This document shows, one piece after another, positions 42,148-52,848 of a DNA stretch of 58,629 bases (its first letter is position 1; the number at the start of each line of letters is the position of its first letter). The stretch comes from CAVRZR01 sp964354215 (GTDB taxonomy: Bacteria > Actinomycetota > Coriobacteriia > Anaerosomatales > CAVRZR01), in NCBI GenBank assembly GCA_964354215.1, contig CAYGYT010000011.1, positions 1 through 58,629 of the forward strand. Direction: 5' to 3'. The notes beneath the pieces are model-generated. The model made no database searches and was not told the DNA's origin. It saw only the letters and a list, made by a program, of their open reading frames with translations. The translations under genes were made by a program, and so were the position numbers.

Positions 42148-42966
42148 GTGGAAGGGCTTGGCGAGAAAGTACAAGAACTGCTACACGAGCTGGCGAACCT
42201 CCCCGCATTCAGCACCTTTGAGCAGGCCAAGGCGGTCGACGCGCTCAATCCCTGGGTGTTCACCAACTACATCTTGTGGATGCTCGTTGCAGCCGCGCTC
42301 ACCGCGCTGTTCTTCCTGATCGCAGCGCGCAAAGTGAAGCTCGTTCCTGAGGGCATCTCGAACGTCGCCGAGGCGGGCATCGAGTTCGTGCGCAACATGT
42401 GCGTCGATGTCATGGGCGAGCAGGGGATCAAGTACTTCCCCTTTGTCGCGACTCTCTTCTTCTTCATCTTGTTCAACAACCTCGTGGGCCTGATCCCGGG
42501 CTTCAAGCCGGGAACGGGCACCATCGGCGTGACGGCTACGCTCGCGTTGCTGACGTGGGTCGTGTTCGTGTGGGTCGGCTTCACGAAGAACGGCTTCTTC
42601 GGCTACATGAAGAGCCTCATCCCATCGGGCGTGCGGGAGATGGGTCTCGGCGCTCGCATCGGCCTCGGGATCTACATCTTCGCGCTCGAGTTCTTCTCGA
42701 CGTTCATCATTCGTCCGCTCACGCTTGCCGTTCGACTCTTCGCCAACATGTACGCAGGCCACATCATCATCGGCATCTTCAGTGCGTTCGTGGTGCTGGC
42801 GTGGTCGGGGTTCAGTGTCGGCGGCGGGGTCATCGGCGCTCTCTCGCTCGTCATGACGATCCTCATGTACGCCTTCGAGGTGTTTGTCGCCTTCATCCAG
42901 GCGTACGTGTTCGCGATCCTCACCGCCGTCTACATCGGCAGCTCGCTTCACGCCGCCGAGCACTAG
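42148..42966 (+). CDS. atpB: F-type ATP synthase subunit a
   Basis: A 272-residue membrane subunit forming the proton half-channels. Its C-terminal helices hold the essential Arg in LTLAVRLFANMYAGHIIIG and the usual late FEVFVAFIQAYVFAILTAVY. LFNNLVGLIPGFKPGTGTI is also conserved. GTG 42148 follows GGAGGGCGAT. First core gene of the operon. Confidence 0.96.
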   Translation: MEGLGEKVQELLHELANLPAFSTFEQAKAVDALNPWVFTNYILWMLVAAALTALFFLIAARKVKLVPEGISNVAEAGIEFVRNMCVDVMGEQGIKYFPFVATLFFFILFNNLVGLIPGFKPGTGTIGVTATLALLTWVVFVWVGFTKNGFFGYMKSLIPSGVREMGLGARIGLGIYIFALEFFSTFIIRPLTLAVRLFANMYAGHIIIGIFSAFVVLAWSGFSVGGGVIGALSLVMTILMYAFEVFVAFIQAYVFAILTAVYIGSSLHAAEH

Positions 42967-43048
42967 GAATCCGCGCCGCGCGGCGGCGTGCAGTCTGAAC
43001 GAGAGTTCGATGTCCGCCCCTGGGGCGGCAGACAGAAAGGACCAGAAA

Positions 43049-43297
43049 GTGGCAGCAGCGGAAACCGCGCAGGGTCTTACCGGCTCCATCAACACGATCG
43101 GCGCCGGCCTGGCCTACGGGCTTGCGGCTATCGGCCCGGGCGTGGGCATCGGCATCGTCGGTGGCAAGGCCCTCGAGGCTATGGCTCGTCAGCCAGAGAT
43201 GGCCGGTCGCGTCCAGACCACGATGTTCATCGCCATCGCCTTCACTGAGGCGCTCGCGCTCCTCGGCTTCGTTCTCGCGCTCATCCTCAACGGCTAG
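43049..43297 (+). CDS. atpE: F-type ATP synthase subunit c
   Basis: An 82-residue hairpin protein of the rotor ring. The loop RQPE (48-51) and ion-binding Glu67 in AIAFTEALALLGF are clear. The residue after the Glu is Ala, and the first helix has GPGVGIGIVGGK without the Gln of sodium-type rings, so it should carry protons. The start is GTG 43049; upstream codons in this frame lie in the atpB end. Confidence 0.95.
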   Translation: MAAAETAQGLTGSINTIGAGLAYGLAAIGPGVGIGIVGGKALEAMARQPEMAGRVQTTMFIAIAFTEALALLGFVLALILNG

Positions 43298-43328
43298 CCG
43301 CGACGAGCTCACGGGAGGTTCGAGAACG

Positions 43329-43829
43329 ATGGGAACAGTCATCCCCCCTCTGTCAGCCATTTGGCCGACAATGATCGCCTTCCTCGTGCTCTTCGTGGTT
43401 CTGTGGAAGTTCGCATTCCCGCCGATCACGAAGATGCTCGAGGAACGGGCGACGAACATTCGCGAGTCGCTCGAGCGTGCCGAGCAGACCAAGGTCGAAG
43501 CCGAGCGGCTGCTCGAGGAGTACAAGCAACAGATGGCGGAGGCTCGCGGCGAGGCCGCGAAGGTCATCGAGCAGGGCCGCAAGGTCGCCGAGGCCATGAA
43601 GGACGAGATCGTCGCGAAGGCCAAAGAGGACGCAGCTGCGGTCGTCGCCAAGGCCCATGAGGCGATGCAGGCCGAGAAGAAGGCCGCGATCGCCGAGCTG
43701 CAGGCGCAGGTCGCCGACCTGTCCGTCGCCGTCGCCGGCAAGATCATCGGCGAGAAGCTCACCGCCGCCGACCACGCCCGGCTGATCGACACGTTCATGG
43801 CGGAAGCGGGAAGCCTCAATGACAACTAG
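43329..43829 (+). CDS. atpF: F-type ATP synthase subunit b
   Basis: A 166-residue peripheral-stalk subunit. One N-terminal membrane helix (about 10-30, IAFLVLFVVLWKFAFPPITK) is followed by a long charged coiled coil (RATNIRESLERAEQTKVEAE) to the end. GGGAGG lies 11 bp before the ATG. It overlaps atpH by 11 bp. Confidence 0.95.
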   Translation: MGTVIPPLSAIWPTMIAFLVLFVVLWKFAFPPITKMLEERATNIRESLERAEQTKVEAERLLEEYKQQMAEARGEAAKVIEQGRKVAEAMKDEIVAKAKEDAAAVVAKAHEAMQAEKKAAIAELQAQVADLSVAVAGKIIGEKLTAADHARLIDTFMAEAGSLNDN

Positions 43830-44358
43830 GGACCTCGTTCGCACGTACGCGCGCGCGCTCTTCGACCTCGCCGTCGCTGCCGATGCGGTGGACGAGGTCG
43901 ACGACGGCATCGCGACGGTGGTGGACGCGATCCGCGGGCACACCGGGCTTCTGGCCACACTCGTTGACGTCGCGATGCCGGGCTCGAAGAAGCGCGAGAT
44001 CATGCGCGACATCTTCGAGGCGCACGTCGCCGGCGAGGCGGTCGCAATCGCCTCGGTCATCGCCGAGCGGGGCCACGCGGCGCTCATCGACGACGTTGCG
44101 AAGGCGTACCGCGAGATCGTCGAGAAGGAGCGCGGCAGCCTCGTCGCCGAGGTAGTGACCGCCGTCGAGCTCACCGACGAGCTCCGCTCGTCACTCGTAG
44201 CGCGCCTCTCGGAGTCCCTCGGCCACCCCGTCACCCTGCGCGAACGTGTAGATGGCTCGATTATCGGCGGCATTGTCATCAATGTTGGCGGACGCGTGCT
44301 CGACGGGAGCCTCACCTCCCAGCTCGATTCGGTCCGCTCGGCGCTTTCGACCGCGTAG
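43819..44358 (+). CDS. atpH: F-type ATP synthase subunit delta
   Basis: A 179-residue OSCP-type subunit linking the stalk to F1. YARALFDLAVAADAVDEVDD at the N-terminus and TAVELTDELRSSLVARLSES with SIIGGIVINVGGRVLDGSL at the C-terminus are typical. The ATG lies inside the end of atpF, so translation is probably coupled. Confidence 0.95.
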   Translation: MTTRDLVRTYARALFDLAVAADAVDEVDDGIATVVDAIRGHTGLLATLVDVAMPGSKKREIMRDIFEAHVAGEAVAIASVIAERGHAALIDDVAKAYREIVEKERGSLVAEVVTAVELTDELRSSLVARLSESLGHPVTLRERVDGSIIGGIVINVGGRVLDGSLTSQLDSVRSALSTA

Positions 44359-44380
44359 CCAGGGAGGTGGGGCGGCAAAC

Positions 44381-45952
44381 ATGGCAGAGATCAGTGCAAG
44401 CGCGATCACCGAAGTGCTGAGAGCGCAGCTTGAATCGTACAAACCGGAGATAGACGTCCGCGAAGTAGGCACCGTTTTGCAGGTCGGCGACGGCATCGCC
44501 CGTGTCGACGGTCTGAAGGGTGCCATGGCCGGCGAGCTCCTCGAGTTCGTTGGCGAGGGCGGCCACGTCGTCTTCGGCATGGCTCTGAACCTCGACGAGA
44601 CTGAAGTCGGCGCCGTGCTCATGGGCGAGACCGAGGCTATCGGCGAGAACGACACCGTTCGTACGACCGGCAAGATCGTTGAGGTCCCCTCGGGCCCGGC
44701 GCTCCTCGGCCGCATCGTCAACCCGCTCGGCCAGCCGATCGACGGCAAGGGTCCGATCGCCGCCGAGGGCTACCGCCCCGTGGAGTTCCGGGCGCCGGGC
44801 GTCATCGAGCGCAAGGGAGTGCACCAGCCCGTCCAGACCGGCATCATGGCCATCGACTCGATGATCCCGATCGGCCGTGGCCAGCGCGAGCTCATCATCG
44901 GCGACCGCCAGACCGGCAAGACGGCCGTGGCGATCGACGCGGTCATCAACCAGCGGGGCAAGGACATCATCTGCATCTACGTTGCGATCGGGCAGAAGGC
45001 CTCGACCGTCGCCGGCGTCGTGGAGACACTCGCCGAGTACGGTGCGATGGACTACACGATCGTCGTCCAGGCCAGTGCGTCCGACCCCGCGCCACTGCAG
45101 TACCTCGCGCCGATGTCCGGATGCGCCATGGGCGAGCACTTCATGTACAACGGTGCGGACGGTCAGCCGGCGAGCGAGACCAATCCGGGCCGCCACGTGC
45201 TCTGCATCTACGACGACCTGTCGAAGCAGGCCGTCGCATACCGACAGATGTCGCTCACGCTGCGCCGCCCGCCTGGACGCGAAGCCTATCCCGGCGACGT
45301 GTTCTACCTGCACAGCCGCCTCTTGGAGCGCGCGGTCAAGTTGTCGGATGCGAATGGTGCCGGCTCGCTCACGGCCCTGCCGGTCATCGAGACCCAGGCC
45401 GGCGACGTGTCGGCCTACATCCCGACGAACGTCATCTCGATCACCGACGGCCAGATCTTCCTGCAGGCCGACCTGTTCTACCAGGGCGTTCGTCCCGCCA
45501 TCAACGTCGGCATCTCGGTCTCACGAGTCGGCGGAAACGCGCAGATCAAGGCGATGAAGCAGGTCGCCGGCTCGCTGCGACTCGACCTCGCTCAGTACCG
45601 CGAGTTGGCGGCGTTCGCCCAGTTCGGCTCGGATCTCGACAAGGCCACGCAGAACACGCTCAACCGCGGCGCGCGCCTCGTCGAGCTCCTGAAGCAGGGC
45701 CGCTACGTGCCGATGCCGGTCGAACGCCAGGTCATGGCGATCTTCGCCGGCACGAAGGGCTACCTCGACGACCTGCCGGTCGAGCGGGTCCAGGACTTTC
45801 GCGAGGAGTTCCTCTCGTTCATCGAGAGCGCGTATCCGGAGATCGGCCGTGTCGTCGCCGAGGAGAAGGTCCTCTCCGACGAGACCTCCGAGAAGCTCGG
45901 CACCGTCATCGAGGAATTCAAGGCGCAGTTCATGGCGGAGATCGAAGGGTAG
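44381..45952 (+). CDS. atpA: F-type ATP synthase subunit alpha
   Basis: A 523-residue F1 subunit. The N-terminal helix MAEISASAITEVLRAQLESY, Walker A GDRQTGKTAVAIDAV, YVAIGQKASTVAGVVETL and SRVGGNAQIKAMKQVAGSL identify alpha rather than beta. ATG 44381 has AGGGAGGTGG upstream. atpG follows 4 bp after the stop. Confidence 0.98.
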   Translation: MAEISASAITEVLRAQLESYKPEIDVREVGTVLQVGDGIARVDGLKGAMAGELLEFVGEGGHVVFGMALNLDETEVGAVLMGETEAIGENDTVRTTGKIVEVPSGPALLGRIVNPLGQPIDGKGPIAAEGYRPVEFRAPGVIERKGVHQPVQTGIMAIDSMIPIGRGQRELIIGDRQTGKTAVAIDAVINQRGKDIICIYVAIGQKASTVAGVVETLAEYGAMDYTIVVQASASDPAPLQYLAPMSGCAMGEHFMYNGADGQPASETNPGRHVLCIYDDLSKQAVAYRQMSLTLRRPPGREAYPGDVFYLHSRLLERAVKLSDANGAGSLTALPVIETQAGDVSAYIPTNVISITDGQIFLQADLFYQGVRPAINVGISVSRVGGNAQIKAMKQVAGSLRLDLAQYRELAAFAQFGSDLDKATQNTLNRGARLVELLKQGRYVPMPVERQVMAIFAGTKGYLDDLPVERVQDFREEFLSFIESAYPEIGRVVAEEKVLSDETSEKLGTVIEEFKAQFMAEIEG

Positions 45953-45956
45953 CGCT

Positions 45957-46844
45957 ATGCCCAACCTCCGTGACATCAAGAAGCGGATCGGCAGCGTGCA
46001 GTCGACGCGCCAGATCACGCGCACCATGGAGATGGTCGCGACCGCGAAGATCAAGAAGGCGCAGGAGCGCATCGAGGCCGCACGCCCGTACGCGCTGGCC
46101 ATGATGGAGGTCCTCGGCAACGTCGCGCGCTTCTCGAAAGGCACCGAGCACCCGCTGCTCCTCGAGCATGGCAAGCGCGAGCGCGTCATCATCATCTGCG
46201 TCACGTCGGACCGCGGTCTTGCCGGCGCCTTCAACAGCAACATCATCCGGCTCGTCGAGCGGTTCATGCGTGAGGAGCAGCTGGCGGGCACCCGGCAGGT
46301 CGATCTGGTGGCCGTGGGCAAGAAGGCGATCTCGTACTTCCGCTACCGCGGCATCGAGCCGGTCGCCTCGTACCGTGACATCTCGGATAAGGCGACGTTC
46401 GCCGACGCGCGGTCGATCGCCGTCCACGTGATCAACCCCTACAGCGCCGAGGACGTCGACGCTGTCTACATCGCGTTCAACCGCTTCAAGAACGTCGCCG
46501 AACAGAAGCCTGAGCTCCACCAGCTCCTGCCGATCGAGCGCAGCGTCGTCGAAGGGGCGGCCGCGGGTGCGACCGACATCGCGGCGGAATACACCTTCGA
46601 GCCTGACCCCGAGTCGGTGCTCGAGGTTCTCCTGCCGACGTACGTCGAGACGCTCATCTATCGCGCGCTCATGGAATCGGCCGCCTCGGAGCAGGGTGCC
46701 CGGCGCACGGCCATGAAGTCGGCGACGGATAACGCTACCGAGATGATCACCACGCTTACCCGCAGCTACAACCGCGCCCGCCAGGCGGCGATCACCACCG
46801 AGATCGCGGAGATCGTCGGCGGGGCGGCGGCGCTGGAAGACTAG
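45957..46844 (+). CDS. atpG: F-type ATP synthase subunit gamma
   Basis: A 295-residue rotor shaft subunit. The N-terminal helix has IKKRIGSVQSTRQITRTMEM, with VATAKIKKAQER next. CVTSDRGLAGAFNSNIIR and the C-terminal MKSATDNATEMITTLTRSYN are characteristic. The stop is immediately followed by the atpD ATG. Confidence 0.97.
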   Translation: MPNLRDIKKRIGSVQSTRQITRTMEMVATAKIKKAQERIEAARPYALAMMEVLGNVARFSKGTEHPLLLEHGKRERVIIICVTSDRGLAGAFNSNIIRLVERFMREEQLAGTRQVDLVAVGKKAISYFRYRGIEPVASYRDISDKATFADARSIAVHVINPYSAEDVDAVYIAFNRFKNVAEQKPELHQLLPIERSVVEGAAAGATDIAAEYTFEPDPESVLEVLLPTYVETLIYRALMESAASEQGARRTAMKSATDNATEMITTLTRSYNRARQAAITTEIAEIVGGAAALED

Positions 46845-48281
<1,437 letters not shown>

Positions 48282-48376
48282 GCCGCACTCCAGGCTCGGA
48301 CGGTTCCGGCTGCCCCCTGGCCGCCCCCCAGCCGCAGCCCTCGCCGCAGCCCTGCTGGTCGAAGGAGAGCAACGTC

Positions 48377-48796
48377 ATGGCACGCACGCTTCTCTGCGAG
48401 ATCGTTACACCCGAGCGAATCGCCTACACCAACGAGGTGGAGATGGTCGTCGCTCCCACCATCGACGGCGAGATCGGCGTCCTGCCGCTCCACGCGCCGC
48501 TCGTGAGTGTTCTGCGTCCCGGTGAGATCCGCGTGAAGTGGAACGCCGACAAGGACGTCGAGTGGTTCGCGGTGTCGGGAGGCTACGTCCAGATTCACGA
48601 GGACAAGGTGATCATTCTCGCCGACGATGCCGAGATCGTGTCGAAGATCGACCTCGACCGTGCGCGCCACGCGCTCGAGCTCACGCGCCAGCGCATGGAA
48701 TCGATCGCGGTAGAGGACGCCGCGGAAGTGAGTGCCTGCGAACGAGACCTTCGCTGGTGCGAGCTGCAGATCGAGCTCGCGGGGCGGCACAAGTAG
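48377..48796 (+). CDS. atpC: F-type ATP synthase subunit epsilon
   Basis: A 139-residue subunit with the beta-sandwich domain (LLCEIVTPERIAYTNEVEMV, GEIGVLPLHAPLVSVLRPGE) and a C-terminal helical part (DLDRARHALELTRQRMES). It closes the operon. The ATG has GAAGGAG upstream. Confidence 0.95.
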   Translation: MARTLLCEIVTPERIAYTNEVEMVVAPTIDGEIGVLPLHAPLVSVLRPGEIRVKWNADKDVEWFAVSGGYVQIHEDKVIILADDAEIVSKIDLDRARHALELTRQRMESIAVEDAAEVSACERDLRWCELQIELAGRHK

Positions 48797-48953
48797 GCGC
48801 CTTCGCTTCGATGTCGCCCGGTGGCGCGGCGGGTCGGAGGCGGCCCGCTGCGTGTTCTTGCCTCCGGGCGTGTGCACGGCGTCACGTGCAAACGGGTCGC
48901 TCGGCCCGCGTGCCTTCCCCCTGCATCGCCCTCGAACCGATAGACTGGCAGGC

Positions 48954-50231
48954 ATGGATTCGATCATCATCACAGGCGGTCGGCCGCTTGTAGGAGAGGT
49001 GCGCGTCGAGGGCGCCAAGAACTCCGCGCTCAAGCTCATTGCCGCAGCGCTCCTGGCTCCTGGGGCGTCGCGCCTCGACAATGTCCCGGACATCTCGGAC
49101 CTCGCCATGATGTGCGAGGTCGTTGAAGGTCTCGGCGCGCGCTGCAAGCGGAGTGGGCACACGCTCACCGTCGATGCCACCGATGTCGTGCGTTTCGAAG
49201 CCCCCTACGAACTCGTGGCGCGCATGCGCGCATCGATCGCCGTTCTCGGGCCGCTCGTCGCTCGCCTCGGCGAGGCGCAGGTCGCAATGCCCGGTGGCTG
49301 CAACATCGGGTCGCGCAAGATCGACATGCATATCCGTGGGCTGCAAGACCTCGGCGTCGAGATCACGCTTGGCCACGGCTTCATCCACGCACGGGCGCCG
49401 CAGGGCGGGCTTCACGGCGCCCACGTGATGCTCGACTTCCCGAGCGTCGGAGCCACCGAGAACTTGCTCATGGCGGCCGTGCGGGCCAGTGGGACGACGG
49501 TCATAGAGAACGCTGCTCGTGAACCCGAAATCGCCGACCTTGTCGCGTTCCTGGGCGGCATGGGAGCACACATCGAACGCGATGGCTCAACCCTCGAGAT
49601 CGAGGGCGTGGACGAGATGCACCCGACCGAGCACACGGTCATTGGCGACCGCATCGAGGCCGGCACGTTCCTCGTTGCCGGGGCCCTCACGGGCGGGCCC
49701 CTGACCGTGCGCGGCTTTGCGCCCTCCGATCTCGAGATGGTGCTCACGAAGCTCGAGCAGTCGGGGAGTACCCTCGAGTACTTCGATGACGGCGTGCGCA
49801 TCCGCCGAGACGGCCCGATCCTGCCTGCCGACGTCCAGACCCTTCCGCACCCGGGGTTTCCTACCGACATGCAAGCGCAGTTCATGGCGCTGCTCTCGCT
49901 TGCGAAGGGGAGCAGCGTGGTGACCGAGAACGTGTTCGAGAACCGCTTCATGTTCGCCGACGAGCTCTCCCGCATGGGGGCCGACATCCGCATCGAGCAC
50001 CACTACGCGCTCGTCCAGGGCGTCGAGCAGCTGTCGGGTGCACCGGTCATCTCGCCCGACCTGCGGGGCGGTGCCGCGCTTGTGCTCGCGGGTCTGGTCG
50101 CCGAGGGTGTGACGACCGTGCGTGACGTCTACCACATTGACCGCGGCTACGAGCGGTTCGTGGAGAAGCTGGACTCGCTCGGGGCAGACATCGCGCGGGC
50201 TGAGTTCCTCGGAGGGAAGGGCCCAAGGTGA
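48954..50231 (+). CDS. murA: UDP-N-acetylglucosamine 1-carboxyvinyltransferase
   Basis: A 425-residue EPSP-synthase-fold enzyme committing UDP-GlcNAc to peptidoglycan. The active-site Cys116 is in MPGGCNIGSRKIDMHI, so fosfomycin sensitivity is expected. VRVEGAKNSALKLIAAALLA and GFPTDMQAQFMALL are standard. ATG 48954 is preferred to longer frames because the conserved protein begins there. Being next to the ATP synthase operon is common in Gram-positive bacteria. Its last codons overlap the next gene. Confidence 0.96.
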   Translation: MDSIIITGGRPLVGEVRVEGAKNSALKLIAAALLAPGASRLDNVPDISDLAMMCEVVEGLGARCKRSGHTLTVDATDVVRFEAPYELVARMRASIAVLGPLVARLGEAQVAMPGGCNIGSRKIDMHIRGLQDLGVEITLGHGFIHARAPQGGLHGAHVMLDFPSVGATENLLMAAVRASGTTVIENAAREPEIADLVAFLGGMGAHIERDGSTLEIEGVDEMHPTEHTVIGDRIEAGTFLVAGALTGGPLTVRGFAPSDLEMVLTKLEQSGSTLEYFDDGVRIRRDGPILPADVQTLPHPGFPTDMQAQFMALLSLAKGSSVVTENVFENRFMFADELSRMGADIRIEHHYALVQGVEQLSGAPVISPDLRGGAALVLAGLVAEGVTTVRDVYHIDRGYERFVEKLDSLGADIARAEFLGGKGPR

Positions 50232-51049
50232 GACGTTCGCCCTTCTCCCTTCTCAGCCCAAGGAGACTACGGCAGCTGCGCCACGTGCCGCGCACAGTGC
50301 GGATGTTCAAGGATTGGCGCCCTCTGCTGCTCAACTGGGCCGGAGTCACGGACGCCCCCGCCGACTACCGTTTGCGCGATGGCGGAGTCATCCACGCGCG
50401 AGAGGGGATGGACGCCGCGACCATCGGTGTCGTTGTCGTACGGCGCGACTACGGTTCTCCGTCGGCCGACGCGCGCGTGATTCTCGACGTCGGCGCGAAC
50501 ATCGGCTCGTTTTCGTTCCTGGCGGCGCGATCGGCCCCCCATGCTCGGGTGTTTGCGTTCGAACCCGATGCGACCGCTCGCAGCGTCCTGGCGAGGACGA
50601 TCGCCGACAATCGATTGAACGATCGCGTCGCGCTGAGCGATGCTGGGGTCGCTGCCGAAGACGGCACGAGGGTCCTGCGGCTCTCCTCCTCCACGGCATT
50701 CAACTCGCTGTATGGGGACACCAACGCGGGATCGAGCGTCTCGATCCCGTGCGTCTCGTTGGAGTCCGTCTTCTCCACCCACGAGATCGATCGAGTCGAT
50801 TTGCTCAAGATCGACTGCGAGGGATGCGAGTACGAGGTCTTCGGTCATGCGAGTCAGGACGTCATGGATCGTATCAATGAGATCAGAATGGAGTACCACC
50901 TCCTCGAAGGGGTCGAAGGCGCAGACATCGAATCGCTTACGCGCCTACTGTCAGACCGTGGATTCGAGCGCACCATGATCCGTCGGGACGAACCAACGTC
51001 GGGAATCGCGTGGTTCAGGCGCTCCGGGGTAAGGAGTCAACCATGCTAG
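50228..51049 (+). CDS. FkbM-family SAM-dependent methyltransferase
   Basis: A 273-residue protein. The SAM site is LDVGANIGSFS (86-96), followed by VFAFEPDATARSVLARTIAD and the FkbM signature LLKIDCEGCEYEVF. These enzymes O-methylate sugars or other small molecules, often in surface-polysaccharide or antibiotic pathways. A basic N-terminus (about 1-30) precedes the domain. GTG 50228 overlaps the murA stop by 4 bp, and its own stop overlaps fabZ, so all three are coupled. Confidence 0.88.
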   Translation: MRRSPFSLLSPRRLRQLRHVPRTVRMFKDWRPLLLNWAGVTDAPADYRLRDGGVIHAREGMDAATIGVVVVRRDYGSPSADARVILDVGANIGSFSFLAARSAPHARVFAFEPDATARSVLARTIADNRLNDRVALSDAGVAAEDGTRVLRLSSSTAFNSLYGDTNAGSSVSIPCVSLESVFSTHEIDRVDLLKIDCEGCEYEVFGHASQDVMDRINEIRMEYHLLEGVEGADIESLTRLLSDRGFERTMIRRDEPTSGIAWFRRSGVRSQPC

Positions 51050-51465
51050 ACCGAGCAGGCATCATGGAGATCATCCCGCACAGGGCCCCGTTTCTCCTGC
51101 TGGATGCTATCGAGGAGTGTGTGCCGGGGGAATACGCCATTGGGCACGTCGATGTCTCCGCTGACATGTTCTGGGTGCCTGGGCACTTTCCCGACTACGC
51201 TGTCATGCCGGGCGTGCTCATCGTCGAAGCCCTCGCGCAGGCCGGAGCGGTCGCGCTACTCTCCCTTGAGGAGAATCGCGGCAGAATCGCATTCTTCGCC
51301 GGTATCGACAAGGTCCGTTTCAAGCGACAGGTTGTGCCGGGCGAGAGCCTACGCCTGGAATGCCGAATCACACGCCGACGCGGTCCGATCGGTTTTGGTG
51401 ACGCAGTTGCATCGGTTGCTGGGGAGCTCGCATGTTCGGGTGAGCTCATGTTCGCACTCAAGTAG
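51043..51465 (+). CDS. fabZ: 3-hydroxyacyl-ACP dehydratase FabZ
   Basis: A 140-residue hot-dog-fold protein. IMEIIPHRAPFLLLDAIEEC, the catalytic His in WVPGHFPDYAVMPGVLIVE with the following Glu, and FAGIDKVRFKRQVVPGESL are all standard. Family role: dehydration in fatty acid elongation. ATG 51043 has AAGGAG 6 bp upstream; it overlaps the methyltransferase stop. The next gene starts 54 bp after its end. Confidence 0.93.
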   Translation: MLDRAGIMEIIPHRAPFLLLDAIEECVPGEYAIGHVDVSADMFWVPGHFPDYAVMPGVLIVEALAQAGAVALLSLEENRGRIAFFAGIDKVRFKRQVVPGESLRLECRITRRRGPIGFGDAVASVAGELACSGELMFALK

Positions 51466-51519
51466 CGCGTCCGCCTTACTGGCCGCGTCACTCGCACGGG
51501 ATTTCGACCAAGGAGACTC

Positions 51520-52815
51520 ATGGGACTCGAAGAACGTTTGGCCGACGGGAGCGCCGTGTTCGGCGTCGTCGGCCTGGGATACGTGGGGCTTCCGCTCGCG
51601 ATCGAGATGGGCAAGGCCGGTAACCGCGTCGTCGGTTTCGAGGTGTCTGACGAGAAGGTCGCCGAGCTGCACGCCGGGCGCAGCTACATCCCCGACGTCC
51701 CGACCGAAGACGTCACCGATCTCATCGCTCGGGACCTGCTCGCGGCCACGACCGACTTCACCCGCGTCAGCGAATGCGATGCGGTTGTGATATGCGTCCC
51801 GACCCCGCTCGACGACATGAAAGAGCCGGACACGTCGTTCATGGAAGGCGCAACGCGGGCCATTGCCCCGTATCTGCACGAGGACACGCTCGTCACACTC
51901 GAGTCGACCACCTACCCCGGGACCACCGAGGAGATCGTCCAGCCGATCCTCGAGTCGACGGCGCTGCGAGTCGGGGAGACCGTCTTTCTTGCCTTCAGTC
52001 CCGAGCGCGTCGATCCGGGCAACCCGGTCTACCAGACGCGCAATACGCCAAAGGTGGTCGGGGGAGTCACGCCCAGGTGCACCGAGCTAGCAGTTCTCTT
52101 CTACGAACGTTTCATCGACACGGTCGTGGCCGTCTCCTCCACGCGTGCCGCCGAGATGACCAAGCTCCTTGAGAACATCTTCCGTTGCGTGAACATCGCG
52201 CTCGTGAACGAGCTCCTGGTTCTCTCTGAGCGCATGGGCATCAACATGTGGGAGGTTATCGAGGCAGCCAAGACGAAGCCGTTCGGCTTCATGCCCTTCT
52301 ACCCGGGCCCGGGACTCGGCGGGCACTGTATCCCGATCGACCCCTTCTATCTTGCGTGGAAGGCGCGGCAGTACGACTTCCACACCGAGTTCATCGAGCT
52401 TGCGGGCAAGACGAACGAGTACATGCCGTACTACGTCGTTCAGCGGCTCATGGATGCGCTCAATACCCAGCAAAAGGCGCTCTCGGGCGCCCGAGTGCTC
52501 ATGCTCGGCGTCGCGTACAAGTCCGACATCGATGACATGCGCGAGTCCCCTGCGATCAGGGTGACTCAGCTGCTCAACGCCAAGGGCGCTGATGTCGTGT
52601 ATCACGATCCCTACGTGCCGAGCTTCACCGTCGACGGCCGCGCCGTGCCATCCACCGAGCTCAGCGAAGTGAGCCTGGACGAGGCGGACGTCGTGCTCAT
52701 CATCACCAACCACAAGAGCGTCGACTACCACCTCGTCGCCGAGCGGGCGCGTCTCGTGCTGGACACCCGCAACGCCCTTGGTGGCCGAGTCGCAGACAAC
52801 GTGGTACTCCTGTAG
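51520..52815 (+). CDS. Nucleotide-sugar dehydrogenase, UDP-GlcNAc 6-dehydrogenase (WbpA)-like
   Basis: A 431-residue NAD-dependent dehydrogenase oxidising the C6 alcohol of a UDP-sugar to a uronic acid. The N-terminal Rossmann motif is FGVVGLGYVGLPLAIEMGKA. The catalytic Cys270 is in PGPGLGGHCIPIDPFYLAWK. The C-terminal domain has RVLMLGVAYKSDIDDMRESP. The PIDPFYLAWK form is closest to UDP-N-acetylhexosamine dehydrogenases rather than UDP-glucose dehydrogenase. AAGGAG precedes the ATG. A likely precursor supplier for the local glycan. Confidence 0.9.
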   Translation: MGLEERLADGSAVFGVVGLGYVGLPLAIEMGKAGNRVVGFEVSDEKVAELHAGRSYIPDVPTEDVTDLIARDLLAATTDFTRVSECDAVVICVPTPLDDMKEPDTSFMEGATRAIAPYLHEDTLVTLESTTYPGTTEEIVQPILESTALRVGETVFLAFSPERVDPGNPVYQTRNTPKVVGGVTPRCTELAVLFYERFIDTVVAVSSTRAAEMTKLLENIFRCVNIALVNELLVLSERMGINMWEVIEAAKTKPFGFMPFYPGPGLGGHCIPIDPFYLAWKARQYDFHTEFIELAGKTNEYMPYYVVQRLMDALNTQQKALSGARVLMLGVAYKSDIDDMRESPAIRVTQLLNAKGADVVYHDPYVPSFTVDGRAVPSTELSEVSLDEADVVLIITNHKSVDYHLVAERARLVLDTRNALGGRVADNVVLL

Positions 52816-52848
52816 CGCCTCCGTGCCACGCCGCGTCCCGCGGCACCG

